Shown here piece by piece: positions 35,162-44,015 of a stretch of DNA of 64,000 bases (its first letter is position 1; each line of letters begins with the position of its first letter). The DNA is from Chryseobacterium sp. 6424 (GTDB lineage Bacteria; Bacteroidota; Bacteroidia; Flavobacteriales; Weeksellaceae), in NCBI RefSeq assembly GCF_003692615.1, contig NZ_CP023540.1, forward strand, positions 2,294,001 through 2,358,000, given 5' to 3'. Below the pieces are notes generated by a model that ran no database searches, had not been told where the DNA came from, and saw only the letters and a program-made list of their open reading frames with translations. The position numbers and the translations under genes were made by a program.

Positions 35162-38100
35162 TTATTTCCCTAAAATCCGCTCCAACACATTGGTTACCTC
35201 ATCTACGTGCTGCACATTTTCTTTGCGCATCATCAGTTGATTGCCCTCTTTGGATTGTTTCTCCTTTAAAGTGGCTTCGGAGGGATTGGTGGTTAAATAA
35301 GCAATGATTTTTTTAAATTTTTCGCTATGATAGAACTTATCTTGTGGATTTGCAGGGAAATAGCCTAGGAAAACGCCGTTTTTCACCACAATTTTCTCGA
35401 AACCAATTTCGGCCGCCAGCCACTTCAACTCTACGGATTTCAATAAATTTCTTACTTCCGGAGGCAACTTGCCAAAGCGGTCTATAAGTTCATTTTCAAA
35501 GGCTTGCAGTTCGGTTTTACTTTCAGTTTCAGCCAGTTTTTGGTATAGTGATAGGCGCTCTTCTATACTCTGCACATAGGAGTCGGGCAGCATCAGTTCC
35601 AAATCCGTATCAATATTGACTTCTTTGTTTGATTTAAAGAGTTTTTTACGGTCGGCTTCATTTTCAAAAAGATTTTCAAATTCCTCTTCGTTCTGTAATT
35701 CCTCCAAGGCTTGCTGCATGACTTTCTGGTAAGTATCAAAACCCATTTCGTTGATGAAACCGCTTTGTTCGCCACCCAGCAAATCCCCGGCACCACGTAT
35801 TTCAAGGTCTTTCATCGCAATCTGAAAACCACTGCCCAAGTCCGAAAACTGCTCTATCGCTTCCAGCCTTTTGCGTGCATCAGAGGTCATCATATCAAAT
35901 GGTGGTGTAATGAGGTAGCAAAATGCTTTACGGTTGCTACGCCCCACCCGGCCGCGCATCTGGTGCAGGTCTGCCATCCCGAAACGCTGCGCATCATTGA
36001 TGAACATGGTATTGGCATTCGGTACATCCACGCCACTTTCTACAATGGTGGTCGAGACCAGTACATCGTATTTGCCTTCCATAAAATCCAGTACATTGCG
36101 TTCCAACTGTTTGCCATCCATCTGCCCGTGCCCTGTAATCACCTTAGCATCAGGCACTAACCGCTGTATAAGCCCTGCGATATCCTTTAGGTTCTCGATA
36201 CGGTTATTGATGAAATATACCTGCCCGTCGCGCTGTAATTCGTAAGAAATAGCATCGCGGATGATTTCTTCATTAAAGCCTACAATACTGGTTTCCACGG
36301 GTTGACGGTTTGGTGGTGGTGTTTTGATGACCGAAAGGTCACGCGCCGCCATCAGCGAAAACTGCAGTGTTCGCGGAATAGGCGTTGCAGTAAGTGTAAG
36401 TGTATCAATATTGCTCTTGAGGGTTTTGAGCTTGTCTTTTACCGAAACACCGAATTTATGCTCTTCATCAATAATCAACAGACCGAGATCTTTGAATGCT
36501 ATATCTTTCCCTACCAGTTGGTGTGTACCGATTACGATATCAATCTTACCGTTTTTCAGGCCTTCCTTGGTCTCTGCTTTTTGTTTTGCGGTACGGAAAC
36601 GGTTGAGGTATGAAATCGTTACCGGGAAATCCTTCAGTCTTTCTTTAAAACTTCGGTAATGCTGAAAGGCAAGGATGGTTGTCGGCACCAATATAGCGAC
36701 TTGCTTACCATCTGTGGCGGCTTTGAAGGCGGCACGTACTGCGATTTCTGTTTTACCGAAACCTACGTCACCACAGATCAGACGATCCATCACGGTATCG
36801 TTTTCCATGTCTTTTTTCACATCAAGTGTCGCTTTTTCCTGGTCTGGCGTGTCTTCATATAAGAAACTGGCTTCCAGCTCATTCTGCAAGTAAGAGTCGG
36901 GTTTATAAGCGAAACCTTTGGCCGTTTTGCGTTGTGCATAAAGCTTTATCAGATCAAATGCGATTTGTTTTACCTTGGCTTTGGTTTTCTGTTTCAAAGT
37001 CTTCCAGGCGGGCGAACCTAATTTGCTAAGGACAATCTCTTTACCGTCGGGTCCGTTGTATTTTGAGATTTTGTGTAAGGAATGAATGCTGACATACAGC
37101 AAATCGCCGTTTTTATATACCAGTTTGAAACATTCCTGCACTTTCCCATCATTATTTACTTTTACCAACCCCATGAATTTACCGATACCGTGGTCGATGT
37201 GGGTGATGTAGTCGCCCACTTTCATCTGCATCAGGTCTTTCAGCGTCAGTTGTTCGGATTTTGCAAAAGTGTTCTTCGCCTTAAACCTTTGATAACGGTC
37301 AAAGATCTGATGGTCGGTATACACTGAGATTTTATGCTCCGCATCGATGAAACCTTCATGCAGCTCGGACCTGAATGACTTGAACGGTATCTTCGAAGCC
37401 TGCTCCTCATCGGAAACAGAAAGAATTTCCTCAAAGATAGCTTCCAGACGTTCCTTCTGTTTTTCACCCGAAAAAGAAATCCACAATCCGAAACCGGCTT
37501 CGCGCTTTTCACGCAAATCCTCCATCAACAGTTCGAAATTTTTATGGAAACTGGGTTGCTGTGTCTGGCTGAGTTGTATTTCTGTGGCTTTCACATGGTC
37601 ATTCAACGCATCCAGCGTAAAATCTATATGCTTGAGTTTTGAGAGGTCATTTATAAATTCTTGCTCCGAAACAAAAAGTTCAGCCGGCGTCTGGTGCTTG
37701 ATGTCTTTGCTGAGTGTATCGAATTTCTGATGCGCCTTTTCAAAGAAAGCGGTGATTTTCTTTAAAGCCAGAAAAGCGTTTTTTGATACGACGAAACTGT
37801 CTTTAGGCAAAATTTCAAACAGGGTAACCTTACTGCCAGAGACCGCGAAATTCATGTTCGATACCAACTGAAATTCATCCACCTTGCCGTTGGTAAGCTG
37901 CGTTTCTATATTGAAGGTCTTAATACTTTCGATTTCATTCCCGAAAAAATTGATGCGGTAAGGCTCTTCATTGGAATAGGAAAATACATCGACGATGCCG
38001 CCGCGCACTGAAAACTCGCCCGGCTCTGACACGAAATCGGTCATCTGAAAGTTAAACTGATGCAGCAATTCTTCAGTAAAATCAAAATCGAGACTTTCCC

Positions 38101-38551
38101 CAACTTTAATTTTATGTGAAATGGCACTGAAGTCTTCCTTTTTCAAAACTTTTTCGGACAGCCCGGCAAACGGTGCCACTATGACTTTGGGTTTTTTATC
38201 CGCGTTCAGTCGGTTAAGCACCTCGGTACGCAGCACCAGATTTGCGTTCTGTGTTTTTTCAATCTGATAAGGGTCCAGGTGCGTCGATGGGAAATACAAC
38301 ACCTGCTCCTTGCCTAGCAGGTCCTCTAGCTCGGCGGTCACATAAAGTGCTTCTTCCTTATCCTCGATCAGGAAAAGTATGCTTTTTTGTTGAGTAAGAA
38401 AAAGTTCAGCGGCGAATATGGAGGGTGATGAGCCGGCAAAACCCTTTACGGTAACACGCTGTGAGGTTCGTAGATTTTCAAAGATTTCTTTCCCGAATTC
38501 TTTCTGAAGCATTTCCGGGAGAAAAGCATCGCGGATTGATTTTAACTGCAT
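35162..38551 (-). CDS. mfd: Transcription-repair coupling factor Mfd
   Basis: A protein of about 1129 residues that removes RNA polymerase stalled at DNA damage and recruits UvrA. The start is set at ATG 38551 (MQLKSIRDAFLPEM); 40 further codons upstream are open but cover the promoter leader. Domains in order: UvrB-like region (FLIEDKEEALYVTAELEDLL), polymerase-interacting CarD-like domain (GDYITHIDHGIGKFMGL), superfamily II helicase with Walker A GDVGFGKTEIAVRA, DEEH box IDEEHKFGV, TATPIPRTLQ and TTIVESGVDVPNANTM, then the QMRGRVGRSNRKA motif and the C-terminal D7 domain. All helicase motifs are intact. Confidence 0.96.
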   Translation of the reverse strand: MQLKSIRDAFLPEMLQKEFGKEIFENLRTSQRVTVKGFAGSSPSIFAAELFLTQQKSILFLIEDKEEALYVTAELEDLLGKEQVLYFPSTHLDPYQIEKTQNANLVLRTEVLNRLNADKKPKVIVAPFAGLSEKVLKKEDFSAISHKIKVGESLDFDFTEELLHQFNFQMTDFVSEPGEFSVRGGIVDVFSYSNEEPYRINFFGNEIESIKTFNIETQLTNGKVDEFQLVSNMNFAVSGSKVTLFEILPKDSFVVSKNAFLALKKITAFFEKAHQKFDTLSKDIKHQTPAELFVSEQEFINDLSKLKHIDFTLDALNDHVKATEIQLSQTQQPSFHKNFELLMEDLREKREAGFGLWISFSGEKQKERLEAIFEEILSVSDEEQASKIPFKSFRSELHEGFIDAEHKISVYTDHQIFDRYQRFKAKNTFAKSEQLTLKDLMQMKVGDYITHIDHGIGKFMGLVKVNNDGKVQECFKLVYKNGDLLYVSIHSLHKISKYNGPDGKEIVLSKLGSPAWKTLKQKTKAKVKQIAFDLIKLYAQRKTAKGFAYKPDSYLQNELEASFLYEDTPDQEKATLDVKKDMENDTVMDRLICGDVGFGKTEIAVRAAFKAATDGKQVAILVPTTILAFQHYRSFKERLKDFPVTISYLNRFRTAKQKAETKEGLKNGKIDIVIGTHQLVGKDIAFKDLGLLIIDEEHKFGVSVKDKLKTLKSNIDTLTLTATPIPRTLQFSLMAARDLSVIKTPPPNRQPVETSIVGFNEEIIRDAISYELQRDGQVYFINNRIENLKDIAGLIQRLVPDAKVITGHGQMDGKQLERNVLDFMEGKYDVLVSTTIVESGVDVPNANTMFINDAQRFGMADLHQMRGRVGRSNRKAFCYLITPPFDMMTSDARKRLEAIEQFSDLGSGFQIAMKDLEIRGAGDLLGGEQSGFINEMGFDTYQKVMQQALEELQNEEEFENLFENEADRKKLFKSNKEVNIDTDLELMLPDSYVQSIEERLSLYQKLAETESKTELQAFENELIDRFGKLPPEVRNLLKSVELKWLAAEIGFEKIVVKNGVFLGYFPANPQDKFYHSEKFKKIIAYLTTNPSEATLKEKQSKEGNQLMMRKENVQHVDEVTNVLERILGK

Positions 38552-38599
38552 AAAATTAATATAAGGCCGTTTTTGGTGTCGCATGAACGGCAAAAACGA

Positions 38600-38618
38600 T
38601 TCCGGAAAGTATCCGGAA
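38600..38618 (-). promoter_or_regulatory. Hairpin in the mfd leader
   Basis: An inverted repeat TTCCGGA/TCCGGAA with a 5-base loop lies between the mfd promoter box and ATG 38551. No T-run follows, so it is not a simple terminator. It could influence mfd translation or mRNA stability. Confidence 0.3.
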
Positions 38619-38633
38619 CCGTGAAAGTACTGG

Positions 38634-38641
38634 CAAATGTA
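38634..38641 (-). promoter_or_regulatory. -7 promoter box of mfd
   Basis: The minus strand reads TACATTTG, with a possible -33 TTG 23 bases upstream. It gives a leader of about 80 bases and supports ATG 38551, since the longer open frame would begin upstream of this box. Confidence 0.5.
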
Positions 38642-38819
38642 AGGTTTATTTCGAAAACCACTGCCAATCAACCAATTATTAAAAGCTAAATTATTAGCGG
38701 AACAATTACGAAAAGTAAAATATAATATGAGATGTTATAAAAATAAGTTAAAATAAAACAGCAATATTTAGCTGGCACCGAATTTGAAAACCGAACCTCA
38801 TCATTCAAAAAATTTAAAA

Positions 38820-39245
38820 ATGAAAGAACTGATCAAAGAAAACCGTTTTTACGGATATGGGAAAATTGCCCGTGTGCTGGGAGCCTTACTTTTAATCTTC
38901 TCATTCGCTACACTGATATCCTGCGACCGCGACGACGACCCCTCGGATAACGACTTTTTTGCAGGGACGTATAGAGGAACGTTAACTTTTGCCGAGGGCA
39001 CCAAAGAGGTGAATACAAGTAACGGGAGCGTCTTCGTAACGAAAATTGGCAGTGCTACGAAATATAATTTCCGATTCTCGGACGGAATCCCGGATATTAA
39101 CGGGCTTGAGTTTCAAAAAGAAGGCGACAATACAATGACGATGGTAGGTTCTACAGGTGCATCCTACATCAGAATCACCAATAATAACCTGACGGTGCTC
39201 TATAGCCACAACGGAAAGACATGGACTGCAAACGCCACCAGATAA
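38820..39245 (+). CDS. Small lipoprotein of unknown function
   Basis: About 141 residues from ATG 38820; an in-frame ATG 12 codons earlier would disrupt the signal peptide. A hydrophobic segment (VLGALLLIFSFATLISC) ends in a lipobox with Cys at about residue 35, followed by an acidic linker (DRDDDPSDNDFF). The rest looks like a small beta-barrel (GTYRGTLTFAEGTKEV to NGKTWTANATR), similar in style to lipocalin-like or META-like domains of Bacteroidota, but no family is certain. It is followed directly by a strong terminator, so it is a single-gene unit. Confidence 0.65.
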   Translation: MKELIKENRFYGYGKIARVLGALLLIFSFATLISCDRDDDPSDNDFFAGTYRGTLTFAEGTKEVNTSNGSVFVTKIGSATKYNFRFSDGIPDINGLEFQKEGDNTMTMVGSTGASYIRITNNNLTVLYSHNGKTWTANATR

Positions 39246-39272
39246 GCCTAATCAATGCTAGATAAAAAAATG

Positions 39273-39303
39273 ACTGCCTCCTTTTTACGTGAGGCAGTTT
39301 TTT
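39273..39303 (+). terminator. Intrinsic terminator after the small lipoprotein gene
   Basis: ACTGCCTC pairs with GAGGCAGT across a 10-base loop and is followed by TTTTT. It begins 28 bases after the lipoprotein stop. The region from here to 39496 holds no gene; a short palindrome AGCCTG-GCGG-CAGGCT lies at 39441-39456. Confidence 0.75.
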
Positions 39304-39496
39304 GTATTTCAGCAAAATACATCCGCAATAGAAAAGGCTTTTGGTTAGTTTTAACATTAATCCTTTCGGTGTTAGGTTATAGGAACGACGCTAAGGAAAT
39401 CTAGAAATACAGCGGTATTATACTCGCAATTTTCTTGCTAAGCCTGGCGGCAGGCTATCGCTTTCAGTTTTAACCATTATTTGTCCTAAAATCTGC

Positions 39497-39504
39497 TAAA
39501 TTTG
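39497..39504 (+). promoter_or_regulatory. -7 promoter box of the GH3-family gene
   Basis: TAAATTTG, matching TAnnTTTG, sits exactly four bases before ATG 39509. With the usual distance from this box to the transcription start, the message would begin at or within a base or two of the ATG. Confidence 0.6.
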
Positions 39505-39508
39505 CCTT

Positions 39509-41014
39509 ATGATACAATTCATCAAGAAAAAAATTGCCTTTGCCTGGGCAAAAAAACACGTACGGGAAACCGAGAAATTCAAGACAAATGCAGTTGAAGA
39601 CCAACAACGCTTATTGCTGTCACTCGTGAAAAATGCGGAGAAGACCCTATTCGGCCGTGAGCATCACTTTGAGGAGATTAACACCGTTCAGACCTTCCAG
39701 CGAAACGTACAGATCACTGATTATGAGGACATAAAGCCTTATATTGAAAAAATAAAAAAAGGACAGCGAAATATCCTGTGGACTGGCACACCCGAATATT
39801 TTGCAAAAACATCCGGCACAACATCCGGCTCCAAATACATCCCGATTTCTAAGGAAGGAATGCCTTACCAAATCGCTGCCGCGCAAAGCGCGATCTTTCA
39901 TTACATCCAGCAGAAAAACAATGCGGATTTTGTGGCCGGTAAAATGATTTTCCTACAGGGTAGCCCCGAACTTGAAGAGATAAACGGCATTAAGACCGGC
40001 AGACTCTCGGGCATTGTCGCACATCACATCCCTAATTATCTTCAGAAAAACCGCTTGCCAAGCCTTAAAACCAATTTAATTGAAGACTGGGAAACCAAGG
40101 TGGATGAAATCGTAAAAGAAACCGAGAAGCAGAACATGACATTGATCTCAGGGATACCACCGTGGCTCATCATGTACTTTGAAAAACTGATCGAGCGCAA
40201 CAGTAAGAAAATCACCGAATTATTCCCAAATCTGCAACTCATCATTACTGGCGGCGTCAATTTCGAGCCTTACCGCGAGAAGATGAACGAACTTTTGGGA
40301 AAGCCTGTCGATACTATACAAACGTTTCCGGCGAGTGAGGGCTTTTTTGCGTTTCAGGATGATTATACAAAAGACGGCCTATTACTTTTAACCAATCACG
40401 GTATTTTTTATGAGTTTGTCCCGCTAGAAGAATTTGGGAAGCCAAACGCACGCAGACTTACTCTGAAGGACATCGAACTTCAAAAGGATTACGCTTTGAT
40501 CTTAACCACTAATTCGGGGCTTTGGGCTTATTCTATCGGTGACGTGGTTCGGTTCATCTCTAAAGCGCCTTACCGGGTGTTGGTTTCGGGACGTACCAAA
40601 CATTACACCTCGGCATTTGGCGAACACGTGATTGCCTTTGAAGTAGAAGAGGCAATGAAAGCGACCGTGGAAAAGTACCCGGCACAAATTACAGAATTTC
40701 ATCTGGCACCACAGGTAAATCCCGCAGAGGGCCTGCCTTACCATGAATGGTTCATTGAGTTTGAAAAAGAGCCTGAAGACCTGGCAAAATTCAGTGAGAA
40801 TCTTGATAAGGAAATGCGGCAGCGCAACACATACTATGATGATTTGATTGCAGGAAACATCCTAAAACCTCTGGTTATAAGCAGATTACAGAAAAACACC
40901 TTCCATGAGTATGCAAAATCGGAGGGTAAATTAGGCGGACAAAACAAAATCCCACGTTTGGCAAATGACAGGAAAATTGGTAATTTTCTTACAAATTTTG
41001 TAGTAAAGTATTAA
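39509..41014 (+). CDS. GH3 auxin-responsive promoter family protein (acyl-adenylate enzyme)
   Basis: A 501-residue member of the GH3 superfamily. Members use ATP to activate a carboxylate as an acyl-adenylate and usually join it to an amino acid. The adenylate-forming motifs are present: TSGTTSGSKYIPIS (P-loop equivalent), QTFPASEGFFAFQDD (motif 2 equivalent), and YSIGDVVRF followed by VSGRTKHYTSAFGEHV (motif 3 and hinge). In plants GH3 conjugates hormones; bacterial homologues, common in Flavobacteriia, have no settled substrate. It is not linked to a biosynthetic cluster here, so none can be suggested. Confidence 0.9.
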   Translation: MIQFIKKKIAFAWAKKHVRETEKFKTNAVEDQQRLLLSLVKNAEKTLFGREHHFEEINTVQTFQRNVQITDYEDIKPYIEKIKKGQRNILWTGTPEYFAKTSGTTSGSKYIPISKEGMPYQIAAAQSAIFHYIQQKNNADFVAGKMIFLQGSPELEEINGIKTGRLSGIVAHHIPNYLQKNRLPSLKTNLIEDWETKVDEIVKETEKQNMTLISGIPPWLIMYFEKLIERNSKKITELFPNLQLIITGGVNFEPYREKMNELLGKPVDTIQTFPASEGFFAFQDDYTKDGLLLLTNHGIFYEFVPLEEFGKPNARRLTLKDIELQKDYALILTTNSGLWAYSIGDVVRFISKAPYRVLVSGRTKHYTSAFGEHVIAFEVEEAMKATVEKYPAQITEFHLAPQVNPAEGLPYHEWFIEFEKEPEDLAKFSENLDKEMRQRNTYYDDLIAGNILKPLVISRLQKNTFHEYAKSEGKLGGQNKIPRLANDRKIGNFLTNFVVKY

Positions 41015-41051
41015 ATCTATACATTTACTGAAACTAATTAACCTTTTAGCC

Positions 41052-42032
41052 ATGAAACATCTTTATTTGTTAGGGACGGTTTTTGCGCTGTCCTTAGCCC
41101 ACGCTCAAACGGGGAATTTCTACAAAAACCCCAAGTTAGTCAGTAATTTGCCGTATGAAACTACCGCAAAAGCCGATGTAATATTTCAGCAATTTCCTAT
41201 CTATTCTGACAATATTATATCTACCGCCGACCAAGGAAATAATTTAGTTATTGCAGCAGATGATTTCCAACTCAGCGAAAGAACAAAGATTGACAAATTT
41301 ATCTTCTTTGTAGAACAGTATGATGGTAATTTAACCAATCTTTTTTTAGGCAGCAGACTCTATATTTTTGAGGACAACAACGGATTTCCCTCAGCAACAC
41401 CTAGTAATGCCGGAAATGCAGTAGCTGTCATCAATATTGTTAATAATCCTGCTGCATCCAGTATTTCAACGACCGGAAGTCCCACAGTCTTTGAAATTAC
41501 AGTTAACATCTCTACAGCATTAGGCTCTGATTTATTTCTTGAGGCTGACAAACGATATTGGGTAGCCTTTGCACCACGTGTAAACTTCTCCACGCCAATT
41601 GGGACGGACTTGGATGAAGTTTCCTACTGGATTAATGGGAATGGTCAATATGCAGTTCCGGTGGTGATAGATGAAGCCAATCTAAGCGGTTCAGGATTTA
41701 CAAACTGGACTACGATTGAATCCATTTGGGGAGAACCTTTTGAAGGTCTCGCTTTTAGAATTACCGGTGAAACTGCGCTTGGCACAAAAGACGTTTATTC
41801 TAATCTAAAAAAGGTATCCGTTTACCCGAACCCGGCCACAAACGTGATTAACTTAAAACCCAACAGCAAACAGACAATCACGAAAACACAAATTTTCGAT
41901 ATGAACGGAAAATTGGTGTTAAGCACTGCAGACAGTTCGATTAACATAGAAAAACTTCCGAAAGCAGTGTATCTCGTCAAAGTATTTTCCGGAAACGAAC
42001 TCATCGAAACTACAAAAATTATTAAAAGATAA
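41052..42032 (+). CDS. Secreted protein with type IX secretion C-terminal sorting domain
   Basis: A 326-residue protein with signal peptide MKHLYLLGTVFALSLAHA and a C-terminal type A sorting domain (VSVYPNPATNVINLKP, then IFDMNGKLVLST and LPKAVYLVKVFSGNE ending TTKIIKR). The sorting domain directs export through the type IX system and surface attachment. The middle 230 residues form a probable beta-sandwich (IDKFIFFVEQYDGNLTNLFL, RYWVAFAPRVNFSTP) of unknown function; I see no catalytic motif. A terminator with a UUCG loop follows the gene. Confidence 0.85.
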   Translation: MKHLYLLGTVFALSLAHAQTGNFYKNPKLVSNLPYETTAKADVIFQQFPIYSDNIISTADQGNNLVIAADDFQLSERTKIDKFIFFVEQYDGNLTNLFLGSRLYIFEDNNGFPSATPSNAGNAVAVINIVNNPAASSISTTGSPTVFEITVNISTALGSDLFLEADKRYWVAFAPRVNFSTPIGTDLDEVSYWINGNGQYAVPVVIDEANLSGSGFTNWTTIESIWGEPFEGLAFRITGETALGTKDVYSNLKKVSVYPNPATNVINLKPNSKQTITKTQIFDMNGKLVLSTADSSINIEKLPKAVYLVKVFSGNELIETTKIIKR

Positions 42033-42049
42033 TCCTCATTGCATTTCTA

Positions 42050-42074
42050 AAGTCTGCTTCGGCAGGCTTTTTTT
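42050..42074 (+). terminator. Intrinsic terminator after the T9SS cargo gene
   Basis: AAGTCTGC and GCAGGCTT pair (one G-T) around a TTCG tetraloop, followed by TTTTT. It begins 18 bases after the stop and lies just before the convergent SMR gene. Confidence 0.8.
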
Positions 42075-42086
42075 ATGACAAAAAAT

Positions 42087-42425
42087 TTAATTTGAAACTG
42101 ATTTTAAACCCACCACGGAGGCAATCAGCGTGAATACAAAAAACATTCGCCAGAACGTAGCAGGCTCGTTGAAGATAAAGATACCGGCCACTACACCACC
42201 TACCGCCCCAATGCCAGTCCACACGGCATAGGCAGTCCCCACAGGGATCGGGCTGCTGCCAACCGAAATAGCTTTGTAGAGCAGGAACATACTCATAAAA
42301 AGCGACAGCGCGAAACCACACCACCAAAAGTAACTTTCTCGGCCTGTAGTTTCCTGCGCCTTACCGAGACACGTGGCAAAGGCAGTCTCGAATAAACCGC
42401 CCAAGATGAGTAATATCCAGTTCAT
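42087..42425 (-). CDS. SMR-family exporter (SugE/Gdx-like)
   Basis: A 112-residue, four-helix small multidrug resistance protein. The single essential membrane glutamate is E13 in LLILGGLFETAFATCLGKA. The GTAYAVWTGIGAVGG motif in helix 3 is shared by EmrE and Gdx/SugE proteins. The sequence around E13 (GGLFE-x-AFATCLGKA) is closer to SugE/Gdx, which exports guanidinium, than to EmrE. I see no guanidine riboswitch in the short upstream region. A TATCTTTG box lies four bases before the ATG, suggesting a leaderless message. Confidence 0.88.
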   Translation of the reverse strand: MNWILLILGGLFETAFATCLGKAQETTGRESYFWWCGFALSLFMSMFLLYKAISVGSSPIPVGTAYAVWTGIGAVGGVVAGIFIFNEPATFWRMFFVFTLIASVVGLKSVSN

Positions 42426-42429
42426 GATT

Positions 42430-42437
42430 CAAAGATA
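42430..42437 (-). promoter_or_regulatory. -7 promoter box of the SMR gene
   Basis: The minus strand reads TATCTTTG, then four bases, then the ATG at 42425. The spacing matches that of the GH3, MFS, dnaB and nitroreductase genes. Confidence 0.6.
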
Positions 42438-42499
42438 ATTCTTTTCACAGATACTGAAAAATATCATGCGAGCCAAGCCATATTCTAGATTTCAAAATC

Positions 42500-42507
42500 T
42501 ACATTTG
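42500..42507 (+). promoter_or_regulatory. -7 promoter box of the MFS transporter gene
   Basis: TACATTTG followed by four bases and ATG 42512. The other open frame starting at 42466 would begin upstream of this box and is not a gene. Confidence 0.6.
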
Positions 42508-42511
42508 CTCC

Positions 42512-43750
42512 ATGATTTCACTACAGCCATTACAAACTTTGAAAATCCCAGAATTCAGAAACCTGATGACGGGGCGTTTCTTTCTGGTCCTCTCTTTCCG
42601 AATGCTGGCTACCCTTATGGGTTGGTGGATCTACCAGTTAACCAAAGACCCTTTTGCTATCGGATTGATTGGCTTGTCGGAGGTGATCCCGGCAGTATCC
42701 ACCGCACTGTACGCAGGCCATGTCATCGATAATACTGAGAAGAAAAAACTGTTGCTGATTTGTAATTATATGTATGTCTTCCTCATTGGTCTTTTAGTAA
42801 TCCCGGCATTCTTCGGGCACCGGCTGCTGCATCTCAGTAACTTGCAGATCTCATATTTCATCTATGCCATCATATTTTTCACCGGTTTTTGCCGCGCATT
42901 TCTGGGACCCATCATCCCGTCCATGATTCCTAAGATCGTCACCCGCGAAACACTACCAAACGCTGTTACCATCAACCAAGCCACTTTCCTTACTGCTTCA
43001 GTATGCGGACACGCGCTGGGCGGATTTCTCATTCACTGGTTTGGTATTCCCGGCACCATCGTAGCGGTTATTGGCGTAATGATCTTTGCCTCCCTATTCT
43101 TTTGGACGCTGAACCGCCACCCTTCAGAAATCATTTCACGCGAAACGGGCGTCGTACAAAGCATGCGCGAAGGAATTTCTTACATCTATAAAACCAAGGA
43201 AATCCTGGGCGCTTTATGCCTTGACATGTTTGCGGTGCTGTTTGGCGGCGCCGTAGCCATGATACCGGTCTTTGCGACAGATATCCTCAAAGTCGGCTCC
43301 GAGGGTTTTGGCCTGCTCAATGCCGCTTCAGACATCGGTGCCATGTGTATCATCGCGTTCCTGGCATTTGTCCCTTTAAAGAAAAACCAAGGCAAGATCC
43401 TGTTATTGGCAGTTGCTGGCTTTGGCCTGTGCATCATCGCGTTCGGCTTCTCGTCTTGGTATTGGGTTTCCTTCGTGTTTTTAATGCTCAGTGGGATGCT
43501 CGATGGGATTTCGGTAGTCATCCGCGGCACCATCGTACAGCTGAAAACCCCCGATCACCTGCGTGGTAGAGTACTGAGCGTAAACTCCATCTTCATAATG
43601 TCGAGCAATGAAATGGGCCAGTTCGAGAGTGGTCTTGCGGCCAAACTGCTTGGGCCAGTACGTTCCGTTATATTCGGTGGCAGCATGACGGTTCTCATCG
43701 CACTTTTGGTGGCCACTACCAACCCAAAACTCCGCAGAATGCACTATTGA
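42512..43750 (+). CDS. MFS transporter (MFS_3/EntS-like)
   Basis: A 412-residue major facilitator protein with twelve predicted membrane helices. Typical features are FRNLMTGRFFLVLSFRMLAT in helix 1, LYAGHVIDNTEKKKLLLICN (the loop 2-3 signature), FLGPIIPSMIPKIV and TPDHLRGRVLSVNSIFIMSS in the C-terminal half. These are characteristic of the EntS-like MFS_3 group, which includes siderophore and drug exporters. No siderophore genes are near, so the substrate is open. It is divergent from the SMR exporter and shares the short region between them, which may allow joint control. Confidence 0.88.
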   Translation: MISLQPLQTLKIPEFRNLMTGRFFLVLSFRMLATLMGWWIYQLTKDPFAIGLIGLSEVIPAVSTALYAGHVIDNTEKKKLLLICNYMYVFLIGLLVIPAFFGHRLLHLSNLQISYFIYAIIFFTGFCRAFLGPIIPSMIPKIVTRETLPNAVTINQATFLTASVCGHALGGFLIHWFGIPGTIVAVIGVMIFASLFFWTLNRHPSEIISRETGVVQSMREGISYIYKTKEILGALCLDMFAVLFGGAVAMIPVFATDILKVGSEGFGLLNAASDIGAMCIIAFLAFVPLKKNQGKILLLAVAGFGLCIIAFGFSSWYWVSFVFLMLSGMLDGISVVIRGTIVQLKTPDHLRGRVLSVNSIFIMSSNEMGQFESGLAAKLLGPVRSVIFGGSMTVLIALLVATTNPKLRRMHY

Positions 43751-43809
43751 TTTAGGAGCATCTAGGGACATATCTTTTTGCAGGGCCGGACCGGCTTTAC
43801 GTTACAATC

Positions 43810-43850
43810 TTTGTTGTAGGGCCGCCTCTGCGAGGCGGCCCTACAACAAA
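43810..43850. repeat. Long perfect palindrome (REP-like element)
   Basis: A perfect inverted repeat with 19-base arms (TTTGTTGTAGGGCCGCCTC and its complement) and a 3-base loop TGC. It is GC-rich inside an AT-rich spacer, lies 60 bases after the MFS stop and has no T-run after the second arm. It looks more like a dispersed REP or REP-derived element than a plain rho-independent terminator, though it could stop or protect the MFS message. The rest of 43751-44003 shows no gene. Confidence 0.7.
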
Positions 43851-44003
43851 GGATTTCCACTGCAATCCGGGCTATAACAACCAACCGAAGCATTATCACG
43901 GCATACAGAGTTATTAACATAATAACTATTTATCAATCAAACGAGTAAGCAATTTCAGCACGCGATTGTTGGTTATTAAATTCCATGAAATTTTAAAAAC
44001 ACC

Positions 44004-44011
44004 TATCTTTG
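44004..44011 (+). promoter_or_regulatory. -7 promoter box of dnaB
   Basis: TATCTTTG, four bases, then ATG 44016. No -33 TTG is evident at the standard spacing. Confidence 0.6.
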
Positions 44012-44015
44012 CCCT

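Noticed and set aside
39441..39456. Short palindrome AGCCTG-GCGG-CAGGCT as a terminator
   Set aside because: No T-run follows and a strong terminator already lies at 39273-39303; kept only as a note.
42426..42499. Guanidine riboswitch upstream of the SMR exporter
   Set aside because: The promoter box lies four bases before the ATG, leaving no leader in which a riboswitch could fold.
42466..42732. Open frame overlapping the start of the MFS gene
   Set aside because: It begins upstream of the TACATTTG promoter box and overlaps a clear MFS gene in another frame; composition is that of a shadow frame.
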